DNA of 64,000 nucleotides from Hyphomicrobium_A sp044507625 (GCA_044507625.1 JBIQJE010000004.1:186001-250000); one strand, 5' to 3'; shown: positions 24,994-34,273, counted from the first letter of the stretch. Translations and numbers: made by a program. Notes: generated by a model not told the origin, from the sequence alone.

Positions 24994-25977
24994 ATGGGCC
25001 GGTACAACGCGCTTCTCGTGGCGCGCAGCGAAGGTGGCGTCGCTGCAAACTGGCAGCCGCTCGAGGACGACGCATTGGGCGACGGCACCGTCACGGTTCG
25101 CATCTCGCATTCGACGATCAACTACAAAGACGGTCTCGTGCTCACGGGGCGTTTGCCCGGCATGCGGCTTCCCCTTGTGCCGGGGATCGACTTCGCCGGT
25201 GATGTGATCGCGTCATCGCACGCGGGTATTGCGCCGGGTGATGCGGTGATCCTCAACGGCTGGGGATGCGGCGAGCGTCGTCCCGGCGGCTATGCGGAAC
25301 TGGCGCGTGTGCCCGGCGAATGGCTCGTGAAGCGACCCGCCGCTTTCACCGCCGCGGAGACGATGGCGATCGGCACGGCGGGCTATACGGCGATGCTCGC
25401 GGTGCTGACGCTGGAAGCGCACGGCATCGATCCCGCCCGGGGTCCGGTGCTGGTGACGGGTGCGGCGGGGGGCGTCGGCAGCATCGCTGTCGCGGTGCTG
25501 GCAAAGCTTGGATACCATGTCATCGCATCGACCGGGCGGCCCGCCGAGGCCGATTATCTGCACGGGCTCGGCGCGACCGAAATCATCGCCCGCGATGAAC
25601 TGTCGGGGCCGGGGCGGCCGCTTGGAAAGGAACGCTGGGCGGGCGCGATCGACGTCGCCGGTTCGCACACCCTCGCGAACGTGCTGGCGATGACGAGCTA
25701 CGGCGGATGCGTCGCTGCAACGGGCCTTGCACAGGGGCTCGACCTGCCGGCATCCGTTGCGCCGTTCATTCTGCGCGGCGTCAGGCTGGCCGGGATCGAC
25801 AGCGTCATGGCGCCCCTGCCGGTGCGGGTGCGCGCATGGGAGCGCCTCGCCGCCGATCTCGACAGGACGAAGCTCGGCGCGATGACCGAGGTCCGCCCGC
25901 TCCTGGATGTGGTCGCGCTCGCGCCGGAGATACTCGCGGGCAAGGTACGTGGCCGCACGGTGCTGGAAATCACGTGA
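24994..25977 (+). CDS. acuI: Acrylyl-CoA reductase-type NADPH:quinone oxidoreductase (YhdH/AcuI)
   Basis: This is a 327-residue zinc-free medium-chain dehydrogenase of the YhdH/AcuI subgroup. The N-terminal catalytic fold has STINYKDGLVLTG and PLVPGIDFAGDV; the NADPH-binding Rossmann motif is VTGAAGGVGSIAVAVL near residue 155. AcuI reduces acryloyl-CoA to propionyl-CoA, detoxifying acrylate and similar electrophiles. GGAGAG precedes the ATG at 24994. It overlaps the convergent GNAT gene by eight bases at its 3' end. Confidence 0.92.
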   Translation: MGRYNALLVARSEGGVAANWQPLEDDALGDGTVTVRISHSTINYKDGLVLTGRLPGMRLPLVPGIDFAGDVIASSHAGIAPGDAVILNGWGCGERRPGGYAELARVPGEWLVKRPAAFTAAETMAIGTAGYTAMLAVLTLEAHGIDPARGPVLVTGAAGGVGSIAVAVLAKLGYHVIASTGRPAEADYLHGLGATEIIARDELSGPGRPLGKERWAGAIDVAGSHTLANVLAMTSYGGCVAATGLAQGLDLPASVAPFILRGVRLAGIDSVMAPLPVRVRAWERLAADLDRTKLGAMTEVRPLLDVVALAPEILAGKVRGRTVLEIT

Positions 25978-26488
25978 GGCGCTTGCGGAACAGAAACTCC
26001 ATGTACCCCTCGCAGGCGAGGTTCTCGAGATCGGCGACCTTGGTGAAGCCTGCGCGCTCGTAGAAGCGGATGGCGCCCGGGTTGATCTGCGAGGCAGCGA
26101 CCCAGAGGTTGCGCTCTTCGGCGCGGCGCGCTTCGCTTTCCAGCCAGGCGAGTAGAGCCCCACCGATGCCGAGATTGTGCGCCCGGGGCACCAGCGCGAG
26201 AAACTGCAGATAGGGACCGCGCAGCCAGGCGGTCCGGATCAAGCATACGCCGACGATTTCTTCCTCGAGCAAGATGGCGAAGCGCGGCGCGCCAGGCTCG
26301 TCCGCCGTCAGCATTCTGTAAAATGCTTCCACGGGGTAAGGGTACTCACGCCAGGGATGCATCGCTGCAATCTCTGCGGAGAGAGGGTGCGCAGCTTCGG
26401 CGGGCAGCGGCCCGAGCGTCGGCCGGCGCCCGTCGGCGATCGCGGGCAGAATGTAACTCTGCGCATCAAAGCGCGCGGGACCCGTCAT
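25970..26488 (-). CDS. GNAT-family N-acetyltransferase
   Basis: This is a 172-residue single GNAT domain. The acetyl-CoA-binding motif A is LALVPRAHNLGIGGALLAW (about 97-115) and the C-terminal part NPGAIRFYERAGF is typical. The substrate is unknown. It overlaps the upstream polysaccharide deacetylase gene by ATGA and is therefore co-translated with it; its 3' end overlaps acuI in the opposite direction. Confidence 0.9.
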   Translation of the reverse strand: MTGPARFDAQSYILPAIADGRRPTLGPLPAEAAHPLSAEIAAMHPWREYPYPVEAFYRMLTADEPGAPRFAILLEEEIVGVCLIRTAWLRGPYLQFLALVPRAHNLGIGGALLAWLESEARRAEERNLWVAASQINPGAIRFYERAGFTKVADLENLACEGYMEFLFRKRLT

Positions 26489-27528
26489 TGCAGTTTGGTC
26501 TTCGCCCGATGCGCCGGTCGCACTCTCCGTGCGAGGTTGTCGTAACGGTTGGTGTCGCCGGGGCGGCTGTCATAGCAGCCCGGAACGATCACGGGCTCGC
26601 CTGCAGCAAGAAGCTCGGACACCGTGACGAACTCGAAGCCGCGTGCACGCAGCCGCGCGATCGCTTGCGGAAGGGCCGCCGCCGTGTGCCAGCCGCGCCC
26701 GTTCGCGTGGTTGAGGACGATCGCGCCGGGCTGCGCGCCCGCCATCGCGCGGACGATCGCCGCCGCCGATTGTCCTTGCGAAGGATCGCCCGTGGAGAGG
26801 TTCCACTGAATGGCGCGCAGACCCTGGTCGTGGATCTCGCGCAGCGCCTCTGCATTGCAGGCGCCGTAGGGAAAGCGGAACAGCTTGAGGCGCGGGGCAA
26901 TGCTCTGCATTTCGCCGGGATGGGCCGCCGCGCACTGGCTGCTCGCGAGACCTGCGCGAATGCTCTCATAGGCGCGTTGCGGTCCGGCCACCTCGTCGAC
27001 GAGCCGCTGCCCGTTGAGAAGACGTAGGTTGCGATGGGCTTCGGAATGATTGCCCATCTCGAACAGCGGATCGGCCATGAGCTGGCGTGTACGTTCCGCG
27101 TGCGAGCGCATCCACTTGCCGCCGGCAAAGAACGTCGCCTTGATATTCTCGCGGCGCAGGAAATCAATGATCGCACCGTCATAGCCCGCGATCTCGCCGG
27201 GTTGCTCGCAAAGATCGAACGTCAGTGCGATCAGTTTGCGTCCCGGCGGCAGCGTGACGCTGCGGATGGCGCCGAGCGCCTCCGGCGGGGCATGCTCGAC
27301 GGGTAGCATCGGCCAGCCGTCGGCTGATGCTGTTTCTGCCGGCGGCGCATCGAAGGTGCGATCGCGTTTGCGTCCAGCCTCGCCGACCTTGCCGGCGAGC
27401 TCCTGGGGGCTCCAGCAGGCATTGATGAGCGCCCGCTCCTCCTCAGCGGCGGCGCCCGCTTGCGATGCCACGATAAGGCAGGCTGCAGCCGCTGCGAGCA
27501 GGTACTGCCGGAATGCACAGGCCAGCAT
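26485..27528 (-). CDS. Exported polysaccharide deacetylase-family protein
   Basis: This is a 347-residue protein with a signal peptide (about 1-27) and a NodB-homology domain from about 95. The first motif reads LTFDLCEQ, so the catalytic-base Asp is present but the second, metal-binding Asp of the classic TFDD is Leu. The zinc-binding HxxxH is kept in GNHSEAH, and a late motif is AIVLNHANGRG. The LTFDxCE variant is a recognisable subgroup whose substrate is not established. ATG codons lie at 27534 and 27528; the second has GGAG at a better distance. It is coupled to the downstream GNAT gene. Confidence 0.88.
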   Translation of the reverse strand: MLACAFRQYLLAAAAACLIVASQAGAAAEEERALINACWSPQELAGKVGEAGRKRDRTFDAPPAETASADGWPMLPVEHAPPEALGAIRSVTLPPGRKLIALTFDLCEQPGEIAGYDGAIIDFLRRENIKATFFAGGKWMRSHAERTRQLMADPLFEMGNHSEAHRNLRLLNGQRLVDEVAGPQRAYESIRAGLASSQCAAAHPGEMQSIAPRLKLFRFPYGACNAEALREIHDQGLRAIQWNLSTGDPSQGQSAAAIVRAMAGAQPGAIVLNHANGRGWHTAAALPQAIARLRARGFEFVTVSELLAAGEPVIVPGCYDSRPGDTNRYDNLARRVRPAHRAKTKLQ

Positions 27529-27540
27529 GGGCATGTCTCC

Positions 27541-28341
27541 TCAACGGCCTTTGAAACGCGGCTTGCGCTTTTCCATGAACGCGAGCCGACCTTCGGCATA
27601 GTCTTCGCTCGCAAAGCATTCCGCGACGGCCGCATCGAGCGCTGCGAGATCGGGTGTCTGCGGATTGCGCGTCAACTCGTCGATGGTTCGCTTCGCGGCG
27701 CGCACCGTGAGCGGGGCGTTGGCGGCAATCTCGCCGGCAAGCGTCCGCGTCGTTTTCTCTAGGTCCTCGGTGGTCACCACGGTGTTGACGAGGCCCATGG
27801 CGGCGGCCTCTGCAACTTTGAAGCGGCGTCCGGTAAACAGCATTTCCTTGGCGCGCGCCGGTGGAACAGCGGCGAGCAACGGGCGCATCCAGCGCGCGTT
27901 GTAGCCCAGGCCCAGCTTGGCGGCGGGAATGGCAAACTGGGCGGCTTCGTCGGCCAGCCGGATGTCGGTACAGAGGGCGACAGCCAATCCACCCCCGAGG
28001 CAGAAGCCGTGGATCATCGCAATTGTCGGCTTCGTGCAGCCCGACAGCGCGCGGAACGCCCCGTCGTTGAGCGCGTCATAGGCCGCGGCGGCGGCGCCGG
28101 AGCGGGCACTCTCGAACTCGGAGATATCAGCGCCGGCAGAAAATGCGCGGCTGCCGGCGCCCCGCAACACGATGACACGGATGGCAGGGTCTGCTTCCGC
28201 CTCGGCCAGCACCTCGGGCACACTCCGCCACATGCCGGCCGTGAAGGCGTTCATGCGTGCGGGGTTGCTGGCGATGACGAAGCCGATCTCGCCGTCGCGC
28301 TCCAGGCGCAGCTCGGGCGTCTCCGAGGGGGTATCCTGCAT
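27541..28341 (-). CDS. Enoyl-CoA hydratase/isomerase (crotonase) family protein
   Basis: This is a 266-residue crotonase. The oxyanion-hole motifs are SRAFSAGADISEF (about 70) and HGFCLGGGLAVAL (about 110). The usual active-site Glu of hydratases in the FAxPE segment is Ala here (FAIPAAKLGLGY), so ordinary water addition is doubtful and a different acyl-CoA reaction is possible. AAGGAT precedes the ATG at 28341. It lies just upstream of the deacetylase gene on the same strand, with 12 bp between. Confidence 0.88.
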   Translation of the reverse strand: MQDTPSETPELRLERDGEIGFVIASNPARMNAFTAGMWRSVPEVLAEAEADPAIRVIVLRGAGSRAFSAGADISEFESARSGAAAAAYDALNDGAFRALSGCTKPTIAMIHGFCLGGGLAVALCTDIRLADEAAQFAIPAAKLGLGYNARWMRPLLAAVPPARAKEMLFTGRRFKVAEAAAMGLVNTVVTTEDLEKTTRTLAGEIAANAPLTVRAAKRTIDELTRNPQTPDLAALDAAVAECFASEDYAEGRLAFMEKRKPRFKGR

Positions 28342-28557
28342 GGGTGATCCTTGGCTGGGAACAGATGCTATAGAGCAGCGAACGCCGGTCAGCCGCAAGC
28401 GGCCAGCTCGTCTCAAGATGCGGGCGGGAGTGCCTCATATCATCGCGATGGCCGCTGGTAGGCGTTGACGGGGCGGCGCCATGTTTGTACGCCCATCCCA
28501 GCCGGGGCCGCGGTCCCAGGGCAAGCGACGCGCTTGGAAGCGCGAGGAGTTGGCGAA

Positions 28558-29391
28558 ATGGCAGCCAGAATGCGTACGGCAGCCGACGGCAGGGCGCAGA
28601 CTTACGATCCAATCTGGTCGGAGATCCGGCGCGAGGCGGCGAGCGCGATGGCGGCCGAGCCTGCGCTCGGCAGTTTCATCTTTGCGACACTGCTCAGCCA
28701 TGACCGGCTCGACGACGCGATCTGCCATCGCCTCGCGCAGCGTCTCGACCATTCCGACGTCGACGCGGTGCTGATCAACCAGACCTTCCAGTCGATTTTG
28801 ACGGATCATCCCGATCTCGGCAGCATCTTCCGCGCCGATCTTGCCGCCGTTTTCGACCGCGATCCCGCGTGCAGCCGCTACATCGAGCCGCTGCTGTACT
28901 TCAAAGGCTTCCACGCGCTGGCGACCCATCGCTTCGCGCATGCCCTGTGGCGTGAGGGGCGGCGAGACTTTGCGCTCTTCCTGCAAAGCCAGTCCTCGCG
29001 CACCTTCGCGGTCGACATTCATCCCGCGGCGCTGTTCGGCCAGGGCATCATGATCGACCATGCTACGGGCATCGTCGTCGGGGAGACGGCGCAGGTGGGC
29101 AACAACTGCTCGTTCCTGCACGGTGTCACACTGGGCGGCAGCGGCAAGGAAACCGGCGACCGCCATCCGAAGATCGGCGAGAGCGTGCTGCTCGGCGCCG
29201 GCGCGAAGGTGCTCGGCAACATCACGGTGGGCGATGGCTCGCGCATTGCCGCCGGCAGCGTCGTGCTTGCGCCCGTGCCACCCCATGTGACCGTGGCGGG
29301 GGTGCCCGCAAAGGTGGTGGGCTCGTCCGGTTGCGCGGAGCCCGCGCTTGAGATGGAGCAGACCTGGGTCGACGACTACGGCGGACTTTGA
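28558..29391 (+). CDS. cysE: Serine O-acetyltransferase
   Basis: This is a 277-residue CysE. The N-terminal helical domain (IWSEIRREAASAMAAEP, then DPACSRYIEPLLYFKG) is followed by a left-handed beta-helix with hexapeptide repeats, including GIMIDHATGIVVGET and LHGVTLGGSGKETGDRHPKIG, which holds the catalytic His. It makes O-acetylserine for cysteine synthesis. GAGGAG lies nine bases before the chosen ATG; another ATG at 28570 is possible. The DUF3126 gene follows, an association common in Hyphomicrobiales. Confidence 0.95.
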   Translation: MAARMRTAADGRAQTYDPIWSEIRREAASAMAAEPALGSFIFATLLSHDRLDDAICHRLAQRLDHSDVDAVLINQTFQSILTDHPDLGSIFRADLAAVFDRDPACSRYIEPLLYFKGFHALATHRFAHALWREGRRDFALFLQSQSSRTFAVDIHPAALFGQGIMIDHATGIVVGETAQVGNNCSFLHGVTLGGSGKETGDRHPKIGESVLLGAGAKVLGNITVGDGSRIAAGSVVLAPVPPHVTVAGVPAKVVGSSGCAEPALEMEQTWVDDYGGL

Positions 29392-29449
29392 GTTCGGCGG
29401 ACGAATTTCAACGGCGGCGCGGGTGTGTCGCACCAAGGAGAGACTCAAC

Positions 29450-29665
29450 GTGGATTCCAAAGAAGTAGCCCGGCTGCAGGCCTACCTTCGCAAGACGTTC
29501 GGCACCACCAAGCTCGATGTGCGCGCCCGTCCCAAGAAGAAGGACAGCGCCGAAGTTTTCGTCGACGGCGAGTTCATTGCGGTGCTGTTCCGCGAAGAGG
29601 AGGAAGGCGAAGTCTCCTACCAGTTCCAGATGGCCATCCTCGACGTCGATCTCGAAGAGATCTGA
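29450..29665 (+). CDS. DUF3126-family protein
   Basis: This is a 71-residue protein starting at GTG with AAGGAGAG eight bases upstream. The sequence (KEVARLQAYLRKTFG, then KKDSAEVFVDGEFIAVLF and a Glu-rich turn) matches DUF3126, a small alphaproteobacterial family of unknown function usually found next to cysE. It sits between cysE and the gamma-carbonic anhydrase gene, three bp ahead of the latter. Confidence 0.9.
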   Translation: MDSKEVARLQAYLRKTFGTTKLDVRARPKKKDSAEVFVDGEFIAVLFREEEEGEVSYQFQMAILDVDLEEI

Positions 29666-29668
29666 TCG

Positions 29669-30199
29669 ATGGGCCTTTACGAGTTGGATGGCGTCCAGGT
29701 GGAGACGCCGGGGGAGGGGAAGTGTTGGGTGGCGCCCAACGCCTACCTCATCGGCAAAGTCATCCTGGAAGAGGATGCGAGCGTCTGGTTCGGCAGCGTG
29801 CTGCGCGGCGACAACGAGTTAATCCGCATCGGCGCGCGCTCGAACGTGCAGGAAGGCTGCGTGCTGCATACAGACCCCGGCTATCCGTTGTCGGTGGGCG
29901 AAGACTGCACCATCGGCCATATGGTGATGCTGCATGGCTGCACGATCGGTCGCGGAAGTCTCATCGGCATCGGATCGATCATCCTCAACGGCGCCAACAT
30001 CGGCGAGGAGTGCCTCATCGGCGCCAATACGTTGATCCCCGAAGGCAAGGTGATCCCGCCGCGCTCTATGGTACTCGGCTCGCCGGGCAAGATCATTCGC
30101 CAGCTGAGCGACGAGGACGCAGCGCGCTTCGGCGGTGCCGCGGGCCGCTACGTGAAGAACTGGAAGCGCTTCGCCGCCGGTATGAAGCCGCAGGTCTAG
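29669..30199 (+). CDS. Gamma-carbonic anhydrase family protein
   Basis: This is a 176-residue left-handed beta-helix protein of the YrdA/CaiE/Cam type. The three metal-ligand histidines are visible in LHTDPG and IGHMVMLHGCTIG. Hexapeptide repeats such as VILEEDASVWFG and GNIGEECLIG-like turns fill the helix. Such proteins bind zinc or iron, and some hydrate CO2. It ends the cysE transcript, with a strong terminator 28 bp downstream. Confidence 0.92.
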   Translation: MGLYELDGVQVETPGEGKCWVAPNAYLIGKVILEEDASVWFGSVLRGDNELIRIGARSNVQEGCVLHTDPGYPLSVGEDCTIGHMVMLHGCTIGRGSLIGIGSIILNGANIGEECLIGANTLIPEGKVIPPRSMVLGSPGKIIRQLSDEDAARFGGAAGRYVKNWKRFAAGMKPQV

Positions 30200-30226
30200 A
30201 TCAGGAACGCGCGCGGCACACACTGC

Positions 30227-30256
30227 AAAAGCCGGTGCTGGCAGGCACCGGCTTTT
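30227..30256 (+). terminator. Rho-independent terminator
   Basis: AAAAGCCGGTGC and GCACCGGCTTTT form a 12-bp stem around a short loop, followed by CTATTT. It closes the cysE-DUF3126-carbonic anhydrase unit. Confidence 0.88.
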
Positions 30257-30333
30257 CTATTTCAGTTGCGATGTCGCGGCGGTCAGGGTGGGACTGACGC
30301 GGGGCATTTCGACCGCCGCGCCAGATGCTGTCG

Positions 30334-31008
30334 TTATTCTGCGCTCTGGTCGTCGAGCCCCGACAATGCTGTCGCAAGCGGGCCCTGGCGGGTGTCGAGC
30401 GCAACCCAGACCTTGGGATTGAGATATGACTGGCGCATCACGAACTGGTAGGGCGCCTTGTTCCAGATGCGGACGTCTTCGAGCTTGTTGTCGAGGATGT
30501 AGTCACCCTGCACAGTGCGCGCCGTCAGCACCGCGTGGCCTTCGCCCTTCTCGTCGCGCACGACCGTCATCAGAACGGAACTGACGGGCCAGCCGGCCTC
30601 GATGAGCCGCTTGCGCTTCAGCAGCGCGTAGTCTTCGCAGTCACCGCGGGTCTTCGGCAACGTCCAATATTCATTGACGCCGTAGACCTCGAGATCGGTC
30701 GCGGGCGCGATCTCGCGATTGACGGTGCGGTTGATCTCATCGAGCTCCTTGAGGCGCTCGGCGGAGGCATCAAAACGCGCTTCCTGGCCATGGTCCGGCG
30801 CGCATTCGTTCGGCATCGCTTCGCAGAAGCGCACGAAGCCGTGCGGCGGCTGCGCGGGGCCAAAGATCCGCATGAACGGCGACACCCGACTGGTGACCGG
30901 CGCTGCCTTCTCGGGCTTTTGAATATTCGACACGCCCTGTGCGCCCGCTGCCGTCGAGGCGAGCAAGGTGCCGATGAGGACGAAAGCGCTAAGGTGAACC
31001 CGCTGCAT
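30334..31008 (-). CDS. Exported transglutaminase-like cysteine proteinase (BTLCP, C93)
   Basis: This is a 224-residue protein with a signal peptide (about 1-23, ending TAAGA) and a BTLCP domain. The catalytic triad is visible as Cys in TRGDCEDYALLK, His in GEGHAVLT and Asp in YILDNK. The motif LPKTRGDCEDYALLKRKRL is diagnostic. In other bacteria the related LapG cleaves surface adhesins under c-di-GMP control; the alphaproteobacterial single-domain type is of less certain role. Two PilZ-domain and PAS proteins follow in this region, but there is no LapD partner. Confidence 0.92.
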   Translation of the reverse strand: MQRVHLSAFVLIGTLLASTAAGAQGVSNIQKPEKAAPVTSRVSPFMRIFGPAQPPHGFVRFCEAMPNECAPDHGQEARFDASAERLKELDEINRTVNREIAPATDLEVYGVNEYWTLPKTRGDCEDYALLKRKRLIEAGWPVSSVLMTVVRDEKGEGHAVLTARTVQGDYILDNKLEDVRIWNKAPYQFVMRQSYLNPKVWVALDTRQGPLATALSGLDDQSAE

Positions 31009-31108
31009 AACCCAACCCCGTTACTCTTTCCTCGAAAAGCTACCTGACAGAACTCGAATTACGCTGAAACTGCGCTCCAGGATTTGACGCGAAAAACTCG
31101 CTATTCAT

Positions 31109-31756
31109 TCATCTTCGTGGCTGAGTTCTTAAGCCGGTGGCGAACTCGCCAGTAACGAAGCGTTCTTTGAATTGAACAGCGATGCCGCGCTCGTAATGGC
31201 GCACGACCGTGGCGGGCCGTTTATCGAGCATCACGTCAGAGCCGAGCGGAGGGCGCACCGGCGTCAGGATGGCGGCTCCGGACATTGAAAGATTGTGCAG
31301 CGGGCAAACGAGCGAGGTGCCGTCGGGCAGCACCAGAAGCGCTGCCTCGTCGGCCGAAACGCGCGGATAGCTGCGCTCTTCGGGCTCGGCATCGGGGATG
31401 ACGGCCTGGGCCGCAAGGCGGGGAATCTGCACCGCGAGCTTATCGCGCTTGCGCTGCGTTCCGCTGATTGCGAGCGCGAAGCTGCCGGGAAAGAGGCGCA
31501 CGACGCTGCCTTCGAGGCCGCCGAGATGGGTCAGGTAAACGATGAGCTTTTCGCCGACGCGCAGCGGGACTGGCGTCGTCATCGCGGCGCTCTCGATCGA
31601 GATGTCGATGAGCTGGCAGGGATAGTCGAGCTTGTCGGCGCGCATGAAACGGCCGGGCAGGCTCAGAGCGTAGCGCGGATAGCGCCGCTTGTTGTGCCCT
31701 GCAAAGTCGGCATCCGCCGGCTCGATTGGCCGAAATACATCCGCACTCGTCGACAT
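31109..31756 (-). CDS. Tandem PilZ-domain protein
   Basis: This is a 215-residue protein with two PilZ domains. The first has KRRYPRYAL (RxxxR) and DISIESAAM, where the usual Gly of the DxSxxG motif is missing. The second has RSYPRVS (RxxxR) and the complete NLSMSGAAIL. The second domain should therefore bind cyclic di-GMP and the first may be degenerate. The start at 31756 is chosen over 31813 because the first domain needs only a short leader. Confidence 0.88.
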   Translation of the reverse strand: MSTSADVFRPIEPADADFAGHNKRRYPRYALSLPGRFMRADKLDYPCQLIDISIESAAMTTPVPLRVGEKLIVYLTHLGGLEGSVVRLFPGSFALAISGTQRKRDKLAVQIPRLAAQAVIPDAEPEERSYPRVSADEAALLVLPDGTSLVCPLHNLSMSGAAILTPVRPPLGSDVMLDKRPATVVRHYERGIAVQFKERFVTGEFATGLRTQPRR

Positions 31757-31983
31757 AGCCGATCCTGCGTTTGAACCGCCCGACAGGGGCGATTTTTCCG
31801 CGAGCCAGGCCAAAACGCGTACGCTGAAGGCTCTGTTCCGATGGCGACTATGCGTGCGTCGGACTTAACGAACGGCTAATTGCCGCGTCATTTCTGTATG
31901 CATTGGATGCAACGCATTGAGCTGTCGTGCGAAAGTTGGCGCACCGGTGCGGGACGAAGTTGAGCTTCGTGCTGGGCCGGCGC

Positions 31984-32634
31984 CTAGTTTTCTTCGATTT
32001 CTCCGCGGCTGAGGCCGCCCTCGAAGACGCGGAACTGGCGCCGTTCGGAGCGAACGATGCGCGTGTGCTCGGGAGGTATGAAAACGGGTACCGTTTCGCG
32101 GACCGCGTTCTCGGCAAAATCGATGGGCGCGCCGCCGGGCCAGCCGAGCTCGTGGGAGATGATGCGTTTTGATGTGATCGGCAACTCGCCGAGCCAGTGG
32201 GGCGGGAGTTGAAGCGGGCTCAGCGCGCCGAGGATGCGGTCGATCATTTCTCCCGTATGGCGCAGCGGCAGCAGCAGTGCCTCGAAGGGTGTCGAGGCCC
32301 GTCCGGGAGGAGCCGCCTCGAGATGGATTGCTTCGATCGCTCCGTGCTTGGTCAGGGCTGCGAGATGCCGGATCAGCGAGAGGCGATCCAAGGTGGTCCA
32401 GCCGTCGAGGAAGTTGGCGCCGCGCAGCTCGACACCAAAGATATCGCACACGTTGGTGCCCGCGAGGCGGTACCGGTAGGTCTCCGCATCGACACGCTCG
32501 AGGATGAACGTCGAGGGGAGAATAGCGGCGATGCGCGCCGGCTCGATCTCGAAGCGGCGGGGCGTTTGCCGCCCGGCGCGTACGCTATCCCAGTAGGAGA
32601 ACAGTATTTGGCTGGTCTTGTGCTTCAGATCCAT
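31984..32634 (-). CDS. PAS_5-family protein
   Basis: This is a 216-residue protein of PF07310, a Hyphomicrobiales-rich PAS family. Typical elements are FSYWDSVRAGRQTPRRFEIE, LPSTFILERVDAETYRYRLAG, TNVCDIFGVELRG and a downstream LLLPLRHTGEMIDRILG. There is no output domain, signal peptide or membrane segment. Family members are presumed small sensors or adaptors. The start at 32634 fits the family N-terminus; the frame is open far upstream. Confidence 0.88.
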   Translation of the reverse strand: MDLKHKTSQILFSYWDSVRAGRQTPRRFEIEPARIAAILPSTFILERVDAETYRYRLAGTNVCDIFGVELRGANFLDGWTTLDRLSLIRHLAALTKHGAIEAIHLEAAPPGRASTPFEALLLPLRHTGEMIDRILGALSPLQLPPHWLGELPITSKRIISHELGWPGGAPIDFAENAVRETVPVFIPPEHTRIVRSERRQFRVFEGGLSRGEIEEN

Positions 32635-32912
32635 AAGCAATCCGGCGAGCCGCGCCCCGTAGAAGCGCCGTGAATGAATGTCCCGGATTGGGACAGAATT
32701 CCCCCTACCACCCGGATTTACGGCTTGCGGAGCAGCAACCGTGCCAGTGCCTCTCCGCGGCGAATGGGCTTTGTTGTCGGTTAAGGGCACGCACGTTAAC
32801 TCTGCGGATCGCATTCTGCCCGGGTTGAAGTGTCCTGTTCCGGCGCAGCGGGCGAAGAGCGCTGCGGCAGCGTCAAGCGCCGGAGCCGAACGGAAGCACA
32901 AAGGGATCAGCG

Positions 32913-33638
32913 GTGGAGAAACACGAGCCGATGTTCAACCTCCAGGGCGCAGTGCTCGCTGTCCTGGGGGCGATGGTTGCGGTGCAGGTCATCCGCATGG
33001 CCCTTCCTGAAGCCGCCGACAGCTGGCTCACGCTCGCGCTGGCATTCATTCCCGCGCGCTATTCGGGGTATGCGTCGCTGCTCCCTGGCGGAGAGATCGC
33101 TTCGATCACCTCGTTCGTCACCCATACCCTCGTGCACGGCGACTGGGTCCATCTTGGATTCAACGCGGCCTGGCTCGTCGCGTTCGGCGGCGCCGTTGCC
33201 AACCGCGTCGGCACGGTCCGGTTCCTGCTTCTCTTCGCCTTCTGCGCCATCATCGGCGCGGCGACTTTTCTCGTCTTCAATATCGGCCTGCTCGCGCCGA
33301 TGGTGGGAGCCTCAGGCGCCATTTCGGGCCTGATGGGCGCGACGATGCGATTTCTATTCACAGCCGTTGACGGCAACGGTCTTGCCGCACTGCGGGAGGA
33401 TCCGCGCTCCGCGCGGCTCATGCCGCTCGCGGAAACACTTCGCGACAAACGCGTTGTGCTTGTCACTGCAGTGTTCCTGCTGGCCAATATCCTCGCAATT
33501 TTAGGGCTTGGCAGCATGGGATACAGCGGCATCGCGTGGGAAGCGCACATCGGCGGATACTTTGCGGGGCTTTTAGCGTTCGGCTTTTTTGATGCACCGC
33601 AAACAGAGGACTCATCCGGCGAACGCATTTTGCATTGA
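32913..33638 (+). CDS. Rhomboid-family intramembrane serine protease
   Basis: This is a 241-residue polytopic membrane protein. The catalytic Ser134 lies in GASGAISG, the catalytic His in EAHIGGYFAG (near 214), and Asn84 in the HLGFNAAW loop, so the active site is complete. At least six membrane segments are visible. The start is GTG at 32913 with AGGGA upstream; an ATG at 32931 is a possible alternative. It is divergent from the PAS gene across a 278-bp gap. Confidence 0.9.
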   Translation: MEKHEPMFNLQGAVLAVLGAMVAVQVIRMALPEAADSWLTLALAFIPARYSGYASLLPGGEIASITSFVTHTLVHGDWVHLGFNAAWLVAFGGAVANRVGTVRFLLLFAFCAIIGAATFLVFNIGLLAPMVGASGAISGLMGATMRFLFTAVDGNGLAALREDPRSARLMPLAETLRDKRVVLVTAVFLLANILAILGLGSMGYSGIAWEAHIGGYFAGLLAFGFFDAPQTEDSSGERILH

Positions 33639-33653
33639 GTATCTTGCATAGAT

Positions 33654-33682
33654 GCGGTGATTGCATCACGATGAATCACCGC
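33654..33682 (+). terminator. Hairpin after the rhomboid gene
   Basis: GCGGTGATT and AATCACCGC form a perfect 9-bp stem with an 11-base loop. A second overlapping hairpin CCGCC/GGCGG follows at 33679-33695. No T-tract is present, so intrinsic termination is uncertain. Confidence 0.45.
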
Positions 33683-33809
33683 CTTCATCGGCGGCGATAA
33701 AAAAGAGCAGGTGACTTTGCGTCGACTGCCGGACCGCCCGCTTCGGACCCTATCCGATGACCCGCGTGCCCGGACTTCGGCTGTCAGACCGCAGTGGGAG
33801 GAGATGCAA

Positions 33810-34241
33810 ATGAATATCGGACAGATCCTGAAGGCGAAGGGACGCGCTGTTGCCACCGCACGCCCGGATTCGACACTGCTCGAGATCGTGACGAAACTCT
33901 CCTCGAAAAAGATTGGCGCGATCGTCATCGTCGGGGACAACGGCGAGCTTGCGGGCATCGTCTCCGAGCGGGACGTGATCCGTAAGCTCGGAGAGCGTGG
34001 CCCGGAAGTTCTCACCGAGCCCGTTTCGCGCTCGATGACGGCGAACGTCATCACGTGCCAGGAAACGACGACGCTCGACGAACTCATGGAAGTGATGACG
34101 CAAGGCCGCTTCCGTCACGTGCCCGTCATCGAGGATGGTGCGCTGGTCGGCATCGTCTCCATCGGCGATATCGTGAAGAATCATATCGCCGAGGTGGAAA
34201 TGGAAGTCACCGCGATGCGCGGCTACTTCGTCACCGGCTGA
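33810..34241 (+). CDS. CBS-domain pair protein
   Basis: This is a 143-residue protein made of two CBS domains (about 8-65 and 75-132; motifs AIVIVGDNGELAGIVSERDV and VPVIEDGALVGIVSIGDIV). Stand-alone CBS pairs bind adenine nucleotides and act as regulatory modules. GGGAGGAG lies seven bases before the ATG at 33810; an ATG at 33804 is directly adjacent to that site and so less likely. Confidence 0.92.
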   Translation: MNIGQILKAKGRAVATARPDSTLLEIVTKLSSKKIGAIVIVGDNGELAGIVSERDVIRKLGERGPEVLTEPVSRSMTANVITCQETTTLDELMEVMTQGRFRHVPVIEDGALVGIVSIGDIVKNHIAEVEMEVTAMRGYFVTG

Positions 34242-34273
34242 GCGAAATCGGACTTTCGATCGAATGTCCCTGG

